Part shown: in pieces, positions 1 to 5,636 of the stretch | Layout of the letters: each line of letters starts with the position of its first letter | How positions within the stretch are numbered: position 1 is the first letter of the stretch | Assembly: GCA_003167305.1 (NCBI GenBank) | Contig: PMTP01000120.1 | Span: 1 to 7,816, forward strand | DNA: 7,816 nt | Direction of reading: 5' to 3' | Source: Acidobacteriaceae bacterium | Lineage (GTDB): Bacteria; Acidobacteriota; Terriglobia; Terriglobales; Acidobacteriaceae | The notes under the pieces: model-generated | What the model was told of the DNA's origin: nothing | The model's input: only the letters and a program-made list of their open reading frames with translations | Databases searched by the model: none | Program-made: the position numbers and the translations under genes

Positions 1-106
1 GGCTCCCGTCGCCGCCCACCAGGATAGTGTGAACAGGCCCTAATCGCCCTGTAACCGTGACACAGTGTAAGCTGACTAGCAGATGGCTTTCTGAGGCTCG
101 ACGCGA

Positions 107-1369
107 ATGGAGATGTACAAGCAGCTACCGCCAGAAGTCGTGCAAATTGTTCTGGTCCTCTTCCTGTCGTTCCTGATAGGCCTGGAGCGGGAGGAGCGCA
201 AGGGGTCAGGAGGCACTTACTCTTTCGGAGGAGTGCGCACCTTCCCGCTGATTGGCCTGATCGGCTATTCCGCCGCTCTGATTTCAGGCCCGCAAATGCT
301 GCCGCTGTCCATTGGATTCCTGGTCGTCTCCGGATTTCTGCTTGTGTCCTACTGGCACAAGATTTCCACGGTCCAGGCCGCCGGAGTTACCTCCGAGATC
401 TCCGGCCTGGCAACTTTCCTGGTGGGCGCGCTCGCCTGTTACGGGCATTTATGGATTGCTACCACGCTGGGCGTCGCCAGCTTGCTGCTGCTCGATCTGA
501 AGGCCGCTCTTGAAAAGCTCGCCGTGCGCATCGCTCCCAACGAGATTCTCACCTTCACCAAGTTTCTCTTTTTGACCGGAGTCATTCTGCCCATCCTGCC
601 CAATCAGGAATTCGGCCAATTTCACATCAACCCTTTCAAGACCTGGCTGGTGGTGGTGGCGATCAGCACCATCTCCTACCTGAGTTATGTCTTGCAGAAG
701 ATGACCAAGGGACAGGGCGGAATCGTGCTAGCGGCGCTGCTGGGCGGCGCTTACTCCTCCACGGTCACCACCGTCGTGCTGTCGCGCCGGGCAAAGCGCG
801 AACTGCGTCCGCACCTCTTCGCTGGCGGCATCCTGATCGCCTGCGGAATGATGTACCTGCGGCTGGTGATTCTTCTTGCGCTCTTCAACCGGCAACTCAT
901 GCTCATGCTTTACATTCCCTTTCTTGTCCTGGCTGGCCTGGCGGTCGGCGCCGGCTGGCTTTGGTCGCTTCGGGCGGATAAGAACACGCAGGAAGTACAA
1001 CGGGAGTCCGATCCAACAAATCCTCTGGAGTTACTGACAGCCTTTCTTTTTGCCGGACTTTTTCTGGCAATGCTGGTCATTACCCAGTTAGCCGTAACTT
1101 ATATGGGAAGAACGGGAGTGAATACTCTGGCCGTGCTGATGGGAGTCAGCGACGTGGACCCGTTTATCATGGGCCTGACGCAGGCGGCGGGCACGCTGAC
1201 GCCTCTGAAGGTCGCGGCCGCCGCGGTGGCCATCGCCGCCGCCAGCAATAACATTGCGAAAGGATGCTACGCCTTTAGCCTGGCCGACCGCAAGACCGGC
1301 ATACAGGCGCTGGTGATGCTGCTGGCTCTGGCAGTGCTTGGCCTCATTCCGTTGTTTTGGCTGGGGTGA
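107..1369 (+). CDS. MgtC/SapB-like and DUF4010 integral membrane protein
   Basis: A polytopic inner-membrane protein of 420 residues. The N-terminal part (about 10-135) looks like the MgtC/SapB domain: a first hydrophobic helix ends in the charged motif GLEREERK (25-32), followed by FGGVRTFPLIGLIGY (40-54). The C-terminal part (about 175-420) matches the DUF4010 family, with LGGAYSSTVTTVVLSRRAK (212-230), GVSDVDPFIMGLT (346-358) and NNIAKG (381-386). Around ten or more hydrophobic segments are visible. Two-domain proteins of this length are common in bacteria. Their transport role is not established, although MgtC itself is linked to magnesium limitation and virulence. The ATG at 107 is used; a second ATG lies two codons later, and a weak TGAGG lies ten bases upstream. 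The gene converges on the minus-strand block, with only 24 bases between the stop codons. Family assignment is confident; the substrate is unknown. Confidence 0.9.
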   Translation: MEMYKQLPPEVVQIVLVLFLSFLIGLEREERKGSGGTYSFGGVRTFPLIGLIGYSAALISGPQMLPLSIGFLVVSGFLLVSYWHKISTVQAAGVTSEISGLATFLVGALACYGHLWIATTLGVASLLLLDLKAALEKLAVRIAPNEILTFTKFLFLTGVILPILPNQEFGQFHINPFKTWLVVVAISTISYLSYVLQKMTKGQGGIVLAALLGGAYSSTVTTVVLSRRAKRELRPHLFAGGILIACGMMYLRLVILLALFNRQLMLMLYIPFLVLAGLAVGAGWLWSLRADKNTQEVQRESDPTNPLELLTAFLFAGLFLAMLVITQLAVTYMGRTGVNTLAVLMGVSDVDPFIMGLTQAAGTLTPLKVAAAAVAIAAASNNIAKGCYAFSLADRKTGIQALVMLLALAVLGLIPLFWLG

Positions 1370-1393
1370 GACTTAGGGGTTGTCGGAGGCTCA

Positions 1394-1930
1394 TCAGCTT
1401 ACTTCGAAGGTGGATTCGCGGGTGCAGGTTAGCGTGAAGGGTTGGCTTCCGCTAATTCTGAGTCGATAGAGGCAGTCCGGCTCCGCAGGGGGAAGTTCTG
1501 CGCCGCTCTCGATGGCTCGGCAGACTAGATCCGGATGGCGGTCCCAGAGAATCTCGGAGGCCTCCGGGAGGCGGGCCTGGGCGTTCAGAGCCGCGTACTC
1601 CAGTTGCGAGACGGCCCGGACCACGGGATCATTGTGCTTCTCAAGCGAACGGAGAAAGCTTCGGCTGAGTTCCTCAATGAAGGGCGAGGTAGCGTTGCGG
1701 TTAAAGTAATCCGTGACCAACGCCTCGAAGGATCCCAGGCGCTTGAGCAGGCGGGAGGTTTGGCGGCATTGGGCTTCGATCTGGAAGGTACGCCACCAGA
1801 TAGCAATCTTGCGCAGCATGGCCAGTTCGCGGGAGCCTTCGACGAGACGCAGCCAGGGGTCGCCGGGAGGCGTACCGCGGCATTTTAGAAGATTCAACAC
1901 GCCGCGCTGCTGGAGTTCCAACTGGGTCAT
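1394..1930 (-). CDS. MNIO partner-like protein (DUF2063/HvfC/MbnC-type)
   Basis: A 178-residue, mostly helical, cytoplasmic protein. Its ATG overlaps the stop of the upstream MNIO gene as ATGA, which implies translational coupling. Residues 60-117 read LLKRLGSFEALVTDYF, then SPFIEELSRSFLRSL, then DPVVRAVSQLEYAALNA. This follows the pattern of the N-terminal DUF2063 domain found in partner proteins of DUF692 enzymes: a helix with FxxLxxxYF, a Ser-Pro, a helix ending in FLxxL, then an LE-containing helix. In known systems (MbnC, HvfC/BufC, TglI) such partners bind the MNIO and help present the peptide substrate. The C-terminal 50 residues (about 125-178) appear to be a short beta-rich tail ending in FTLTCTRESTFEVS. 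Similarity is by pattern only and could not be tested by search. Given its position and coupling, a partner role is the best inference. Confidence 0.72.
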   Translation of the reverse strand: MTQLELQQRGVLNLLKCRGTPPGDPWLRLVEGSRELAMLRKIAIWWRTFQIEAQCRQTSRLLKRLGSFEALVTDYFNRNATSPFIEELSRSFLRSLEKHNDPVVRAVSQLEYAALNAQARLPEASEILWDRHPDLVCRAIESGAELPPAEPDCLYRLRISGSQPFTLTCTRESTFEVS

Positions 1931-2811
1931 TGGAGCACCGCCTGACGGAGGACCGTTTGCCGCAGGCGCTGGAGCTCGCCGCAGATGGCATCATGGCCCA
2001 GCAATCCGACCGCTTCCTTCAGGTATTCGAAGGTGACGGCGCGCAGATTGGGAGCGCGCCGGACGATCTCACAGGCGAGCGTGACGGTGCTCTCGCGGGT
2101 GATGCTGGAGTGGATATCGAGCTGGAAGCCCTCGTACTGAACGCCTCCGGCAAGATGCATTTCGACCACCGCCGCGAGATTCAGCTCGTCGAGAAAGGCG
2201 GGGATATGCAGGCCCTGGTTATGCGCGTCGCATTCCAGGTTGTACACATCCAGAACCAGGCCGCATCCGGTGCGGGACGTAATGGCGTTGAGGAAGCCGG
2301 CCGGGGTGAACTCCGCGGGCGCATCGGGCAGTAACTGGATCACGTGCTCAAGCAGAAATGGGACCGGATACAGTTTCTGGAGAAGTTCGACGCGGCGGCT
2401 GACCAGATCGAGCGCCTCCTGAGTGCGGGGCATGGAAAGCATGGTGCCGAGGCTTTCTCCCGCCACGACGGTGCAGGCCAGGTGTTCGCTGTGCCACTGG
2501 AGATCGAAGCGCGCGAAGAGCTCATCCAGCAGGCGCAGGTAATCGTGATTCCATTGGTCGAATGAGCCGATGGAGAGGCCGATTCCATGCGCGATCAGCC
2601 CCACGCGTGAAGACACGCTGGCGTACTCGTCGAGCACCTCCGGGCGGAGAATGTATTGTCCCCGCTCCGAGCCGACAATGGTGTCGGGCGCAATCTCAAG
2701 GAGATCGACGAGTTGAACCAGACGCTCAAGCAGAGCGGGGTCGCCCCCCTCATAGGTGGTGGCCAGCGCAGGCACGGGCCAGCCACCGAAGGCTGCTTCG
2801 AAGCCGGGCAT
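1927..2811 (-). CDS. DUF692 multinuclear non-heme iron oxidative enzyme (MNIO), RiPP-modifying
   Basis: A 294-residue TIM-barrel enzyme of the DUF692 family (MbnB, TglH, BufB/HvfB), whose members use two or three irons and oxygen to modify peptides, usually at cysteine. Signature segments with candidate metal ligands: AHGIGLSIGS (His75), WHSEHLAC (His107, Glu109, His110), FLLEH (Glu155), GCGLVLDVYNLECDAHNQG (Asp188, Asn191, His197), VVEMHLAGG (Glu217, His219), LDIHSS (Asp232, His234) and TFEYLKE (Glu262). Length is typical. I chose the ATG at 2811 because GGAGG (2821-2817) lies five bases ahead and homologues start close to this point. An in-frame TTG at 2853 would add 14 residues, but its purine-rich site falls in a small hairpin. 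The gene lies between a putative precursor peptide and a partner gene that overlaps its stop. Oddity: the catalytic glutamate is followed by His156, where I expect Asn. The exact chemistry cannot be read from the sequence. Confidence 0.93.
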   Translation of the reverse strand: MPGFEAAFGGWPVPALATTYEGGDPALLERLVQLVDLLEIAPDTIVGSERGQYILRPEVLDEYASVSSRVGLIAHGIGLSIGSFDQWNHDYLRLLDELFARFDLQWHSEHLACTVVAGESLGTMLSMPRTQEALDLVSRRVELLQKLYPVPFLLEHVIQLLPDAPAEFTPAGFLNAITSRTGCGLVLDVYNLECDAHNQGLHIPAFLDELNLAAVVEMHLAGGVQYEGFQLDIHSSITRESTVTLACEIVRRAPNLRAVTFEYLKEAVGLLGHDAICGELQRLRQTVLRQAVLQ

Positions 2812-2855
2812 AGGCCCCTCCGTGCAGTTTTCAGAAGCGATGATTGATTGCAAAA

Positions 2856-2868
2856 GCGAATCCTTCGC
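2856..2868 (-). terminator. Weak hairpin with T-run between precursor and MNIO genes
   Basis: Read on the minus strand, this is a perfect five-base stem GCGAA/TTCGC with loop GGA, followed immediately by TTTT (2855-2852). It lies 15 bases after the precursor stop and 45 bases before the MNIO start. The stem is too short for a strong terminator. It could act as a leaky one, giving more precursor than enzyme transcript, or it could be chance. Confidence 0.3.
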
Positions 2869-2882
2869 AGTTCAAGCGGTTT

Positions 2883-3056
2883 TTACGCTTTGTCGGCGCT
2901 CAGACGGACGTCGACTCCCAGAATGCCGCAGAGGGGATGACCTGTCAGCTTCCCGACACTTCTGAAAATCTCAGTCAATGCTTCGATTTGGATGTTCTCC
3001 GTCACGTGAATGTGGAGCGTGCCTTCGATCTTGGGTTGAATCAATTGTTCTGCCAT
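2883..3056 (-). CDS. Putative RiPP precursor peptide with a single core cysteine
   Basis: A 57-residue peptide directly upstream of the MNIO gene and on the same strand. It has no signal peptide and no membrane segment. Residues 1-38 (MAEQLIQPKIEG, then LHIHVTENIQIEALTEIF, then RSVGKLT) would be a leader with an amphipathic helix. Residues 39-52, GHPLCGILGVDVRL, look like the core and hold the only cysteine (Cys43), followed by a charged tail SADKA. The strong site AAGGAAGG (3071-3064) sits seven bases before the ATG at 3056. A second ATG at 3062 would add two residues, and an open frame extends to 3146, but its ATG overlaps the predicted -35 element. I do not recognise the peptide family. 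The precursor role is inferred from position, size and the cysteine that MNIO enzymes usually target. The alternative is a small regulatory or structural protein. Confidence 0.72.
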   Translation of the reverse strand: MAEQLIQPKIEGTLHIHVTENIQIEALTEIFRSVGKLTGHPLCGILGVDVRLSADKA

Positions 3057-3116
3057 GGTCATACCTTCCTTTCCGGGGATTGAGATGCGGGCCCGTTGCG
3101 GGTCCGTGGTTTGGCG

Positions 3117-3146
3117 AGTATCTCTACAAAACCCCATCGATGTCAA
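3117..3146 (-). promoter_or_regulatory. Sigma70-like promoter for the precursor-MNIO-partner operon
   Basis: On the minus strand a perfect -35 element TTGACA (3146-3141) is followed by an 18-base spacer and the -10-like hexamer GATACT (3122-3117), four of six matches to TATAAT. The predicted start near 3110 leaves an untranslated leader of about 55 bases before the precursor ATG at 3056. It lies within the 181-base gap after the GNAT stop, so the peptide operon can be transcribed independently of the GNAT gene. Assigned by consensus only. Confidence 0.55.
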
Positions 3147-3237
3147 GAGAAATTTGCATCAATATCAAAAAGACTGAGACGGCGCGGCTTAGCGCGCAAA
3201 TCTTGCTGATGGGGAAGCCGGAAGATTGGCGCGTAGC

Positions 3238-3720
3238 CTAGAGCAGCGGTACGGTTCGCCACTCAATGTAGTAGTGCATCTCATCCTCGCGCACAATGGC
3301 GAAGCCCAGGCGCTGGTGGAAGCGCAGGGATCCCGGATTGAACTTGAAGACGCAACTACGGATGGGAAACCGCGCCTTTGCCGCCTCCTGTTGCAACAGC
3401 TGGATCAGCACCGTTCCGATCCCCTTTCTTTGCAGCCTGGGATGGACGGCAATATCCACCAGATGAAATTCACCTTCGCCGGGCGCCAACCACAGCCGTC
3501 CCACCGGCGCACCGTCGAGCAGCACGATGTGGTAACAGGAGTTCGGGTACATCTGCGTATACGCGGACATCTGGCCACGAAACTGCATTCGGATGAGTTC
3601 CTCCTTCTGCGTGGCGGAGATCGGCGCCAGGACGAACTCCGGCGCGCTAACCGCCGCATACAGTTCGTAAAGAAAGATTTCGTCCAGGGGAAGCGCGGGT
3701 CGAACGGCGAGAGTGGACAT
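3238..3720 (-). CDS. GNAT family N-acetyltransferase
   Basis: A 160-residue cytoplasmic protein with a single GNAT fold, predicted to move an acetyl group from acetyl-CoA to an amine. Motif A is clear: VDIAVHP (88-94) forms beta-4, and QRKGIGT (97-103) is the Q/RxxGxG/A pyrophosphate loop. Motif B follows as FNPGSLRFHQRLGF (127-140), typical of the C-terminal half of the fold. The N-terminal stretch RPALPLDEIFLYELYA (7-22) matches the usual first strand and helix. Length is normal. The ATG at 3720 lacks an obvious Shine-Dalgarno site, but the protein start fits homologues and no better in-frame start lies nearby. A strong hairpin sits 14 bases upstream. It lies 181 bases upstream of the peptide operon on the same strand, which has its own candidate promoter. 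The substrate is unknown; a role in peptide modification is possible but unsupported. Confidence 0.9.
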   Translation of the reverse strand: MSTLAVRPALPLDEIFLYELYAAVSAPEFVLAPISATQKEELIRMQFRGQMSAYTQMYPNSCYHIVLLDGAPVGRLWLAPGEGEFHLVDIAVHPRLQRKGIGTVLIQLLQQEAAKARFPIRSCVFKFNPGSLRFHQRLGFAIVREDEMHYYIEWRTVPLL

Positions 3721-3734
3721 AGATCAAAAGAGCT

Positions 3735-3760
3735 GGGAACCGGCCTTGCGGCCGGTTCCC
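3735..3760 (-). promoter_or_regulatory. Perfect 11-bp hairpin with GNRA loop in the GNAT leader
   Basis: This is a perfect inverted repeat with arms 3735-3745 and 3750-3760 (GGGAACCGGCC/GGCCGGTTCCC). On the minus strand the four-base loop reads GCAA, a GNRA tetraloop, so the RNA hairpin would be very stable. It is followed by AGCTCTTTTGATCT and then the GNAT ATG at 3720. It could be a leader structure, an attenuator (the short T4 run is weak), or a dispersed palindromic element. It lies in the 179-base divergent gap between GNAT and aroB. No convincing promoter was recognised in the rest of that gap. Confidence 0.6.
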
Positions 3761-3899
3761 GCCAGTGCAAGTGTACAACGAGCGCGCCGGAAAGACACCC
3801 TGCATCGCGATGATCCAATATATACCCAGATAGGGCATCATATTGTTGTGCGGCTGACTGCACCGGCCCATGCCTCGGAGGCTATAGGATGGAAGTACC

Positions 3900-4985
3900 G
3901 TGCAGACGATACGAGTAGAGACACCTTCGGCGAAGTACAACGTGATGGCGGGCAGCGGGCTGATTGAGTCGCTCGCGCCGCGCATTGAGCGGGTCGTGGG
4001 CCGGCTGCCGCGACGGGTCTTTGTGCTGACCTCCGCGCCCATCTGGGGGCTGTGGGGGCAGGCCTTCCTCGGCTCCTTTGCCGAGGCTCCGATTGTGATG
4101 TTTTTGCCGCCCGGCGAAGAACACAAGACGATCAAGAGCGTGGAAGGCCTGCTGCGGCAGATGGCGCAGGCGGGCGGAGATCGCGGCAGCCTGCTGATTG
4201 CCTTTGGCGGCGGGATTGTGGGCGACGTGGGCGGCTTTCTGGCCTCGATCTTCATGCGCGGCATCCCCTACATTCAAGTCCCGACGACATTCCTGGCGCA
4301 GGTGGACTCGTCGGTGGGCGGCAAGACGGGCGTGAACCTGCCCGAGGGCAAGAACCTGGTGGGCGCGTTTCATCATCCGCTGGCTGTCTTTGCCGACATC
4401 GGCGTGCTGGCCACGCTGCCCGACCGCGAGCTGCGCGCCGGGTTGATGGAGAGCGTGAAGGCGGGGATTATCCGCGACCGGGCACTCGTGCGGTTTATGG
4501 AAGAGCACGCGAGCGAGGTGCTGGGGCGCGATCCCAAATCTTTGGAAAAGGTGATTGCCGCGTCCGTTCGCATGAAGGCCGGGGTGGTGAATCTGGATGA
4601 GCGCGAGAGCGGGCTGCGCATGATTCTCAACTTTGGCCACACCGTCGGCCATGCGCTGGAACAGGCGACGGGCTATAAGACGCTGCTGCACGGCGAAGCG
4701 GTGGGCTGGGGGATGGTGGCCGCGCTCTACCTGGCGCGTGAGCGGGGGACGATTTCGCGGGCGCAATTCTCGCGGCTGGAGAAGTTGGTGCATTTGTATG
4801 GACCGCTGCCGGCGTTGAAGCTGCGCACGGCCAAAGTGGTGGCGGCTACGGGCGGCGACAAGAAGAACGTGGGCGGCGTGAGACGGTTTGTGCTGCCTGT
4901 GGGGATTGGGGATGCCGGGGTGGTGGAGGACGTGACGCCGGCGGAGTTGGAGGCCGCGGTGGGGTATATGCTGGCGGGGAGTTAA
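3900..4985 (+). CDS. aroB: 3-dehydroquinate synthase
   Basis: Cytoplasmic enzyme of 361 residues, normal for the family. It converts DAHP to 3-dehydroquinate, the second step of the shikimate pathway to chorismate, using NAD and a divalent metal (zinc or cobalt). Diagnostic segments: PPGEEHKTI (70-78), the NAD-binding FGGGIVGDVGGF (102-113), VPTTFLAQVDSSVGGKTGVN (127-146), GLMESVKAGIIRD (181-193), LNFGHTVGHALE (243-254), LLHGEAVGWGM (262-272) and GGDKKNVGG (318-326). The expected metal ligands Glu184, His247 and His264 are present, and all catalytic blocks look intact. The start is GTG at 3900, with GGAAG five bases upstream; the ATG at 3889 is out of frame. The gene is divergent from GNAT, and the following DUF3828 gene begins 37 bases after its stop, so co-transcription is likely. 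Confidence 0.97.
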   Translation: MQTIRVETPSAKYNVMAGSGLIESLAPRIERVVGRLPRRVFVLTSAPIWGLWGQAFLGSFAEAPIVMFLPPGEEHKTIKSVEGLLRQMAQAGGDRGSLLIAFGGGIVGDVGGFLASIFMRGIPYIQVPTTFLAQVDSSVGGKTGVNLPEGKNLVGAFHHPLAVFADIGVLATLPDRELRAGLMESVKAGIIRDRALVRFMEEHASEVLGRDPKSLEKVIAASVRMKAGVVNLDERESGLRMILNFGHTVGHALEQATGYKTLLHGEAVGWGMVAALYLARERGTISRAQFSRLEKLVHLYGPLPALKLRTAKVVAATGGDKKNVGGVRRFVLPVGIGDAGVVEDVTPAELEAAVGYMLAGS

Positions 4986-5022
4986 TGCGATTAGCGGGGT
5001 TAGCGTTTTGCATGGAGGCAAA

Positions 5023-5568
5023 GTGAAAGGGTCGAGAATCCCGGCCGCAATGGCTTGCTGCTGGTTTGTATTCGCTGTAGCGACATATTCTGTTTGTGCG
5101 CAGACAAAAGGCGCATGGGAGACTGCCCAATCGCCGCGCGCATTCGTGGAGGGGTTCTATCGCTGGTATGTTCCGGTGGCGCAGAAAGTGGATGGAATGA
5201 CTCATTCGGATTTCGCCATCCAGCACAAGGGCAGGGCTTTTAGTTCCGAGCTCCGGCAATTGTTGAAAGAGGATTCCGAAGCCCAGGCCAAGTGTAGTGA
5301 CATTATCGGCATTGACATGGATCCTTTTCTGATTAGCGGGGACGAAGAGAGTTATGAAGTGGGCAAAATCGCAAAAGAAGGGGGTAACTTCAGGGCCGAG
5401 ATTTACGGTGTGCGGTCGGGCAAGCGGCTTGCAACACCGGTTTTGATTGCGGAGTTTTCGGGCGCCGGGGGGCACTGGTTTTTCGTGAATTTTCATTATC
5501 CAAACGGCACGGACCTGCTGATGGCATTGAAGGAGCCGCGGCCGATGTGCTCAATGCCGGTTCACTGA
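5023..5568 (+). CDS. Secreted DUF3828-type protein
   Basis: A 181-residue protein with an N-terminal signal peptide: the basic MKGSR, a hydrophobic stretch (about 7-22) and a likely signal peptidase I site after SVCA (residue 26), so it is probably periplasmic. The mature part starts with SPRAFVEGFYRWYVPVA (37-53), then FSSELRQLLKED (73-84) and DMDPFLISGD (98-107), which is the pattern of the DUF3828 family (NTF2-like, unknown function). A later FRAEIYGVRSG and HWFFVNFHY suggest a beta-sheet core. I chose GTG at 5023 because GGAGG (5014-5018) precedes it by four bases; a TTG at 5008 is in frame but poorly placed. It lies between aroB (37 bases upstream) and menG (68 bases downstream), all on the plus strand. 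Molecular function is unknown. Confidence 0.75.
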   Translation: MKGSRIPAAMACCWFVFAVATYSVCAQTKGAWETAQSPRAFVEGFYRWYVPVAQKVDGMTHSDFAIQHKGRAFSSELRQLLKEDSEAQAKCSDIIGIDMDPFLISGDEESYEVGKIAKEGGNFRAEIYGVRSGKRLATPVLIAEFSGAGGHWFFVNFHYPNGTDLLMALKEPRPMCSMPVH

Positions 5569-5636
5569 AGCGAAGCGGGTGACGTGGCCTGATGCGCGTT
5601 CAACAATGTACGAACGATTGGGATTTGGGGATTCGA

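Noticed and set aside
1..106. Possible end of an upstream gene or an RNA element at the left edge
   Set aside because: All three plus-strand frames close within 43 bases and a minus-strand frame reading VHTILVGGDGS is too short to judge; no convincing gene, promoter or RNA fold was recognised.
1370..1393. Bidirectional terminator between the convergent MgtC-like and partner genes
   Set aside because: The 24-base gap contains no inverted repeat or T-run.
1535..2565. Several open frames on the plus strand (for example 1535-1888 and 1930-2334)
   Set aside because: They lie antisense to the MNIO and partner genes, show no recognisable family pattern, and are expected in GC-rich coding DNA.
2812..2853. 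Upstream TTG start adding 14 residues to the MNIO
   Set aside because: The ATG at 2811 has GGAGG five bases ahead and fits the family start; the purine-rich site for the TTG lies in the loop of a small hairpin. It remains possible.
3057..3146. Longer N-terminus (30 more residues) for the precursor peptide
   Set aside because: The ATG at 3146 overlaps the predicted -35 box and lacks a good ribosome site, while AAGGAAGG is correctly spaced for the ATG at 3056.
3147..3237. Intrinsic terminator after the GNAT stop (stem GCGCG/CGCGC, then a T5 run on the minus strand)
   Set aside because: The stem is only five base pairs and the T-run lies about 12 bases beyond it, so it does not meet a terminator pattern.
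3226..3813. A 195-codon plus-strand open frame
   Set aside because: It is antisense to the GNAT gene, which has canonical acetyl-CoA motifs.
3882..5021. A 379-codon minus-strand open frame
   Set aside because: It is antisense to aroB, with a His/Arg/Pro/Gln-rich composition typical of a shadow frame; aroB is unambiguous.
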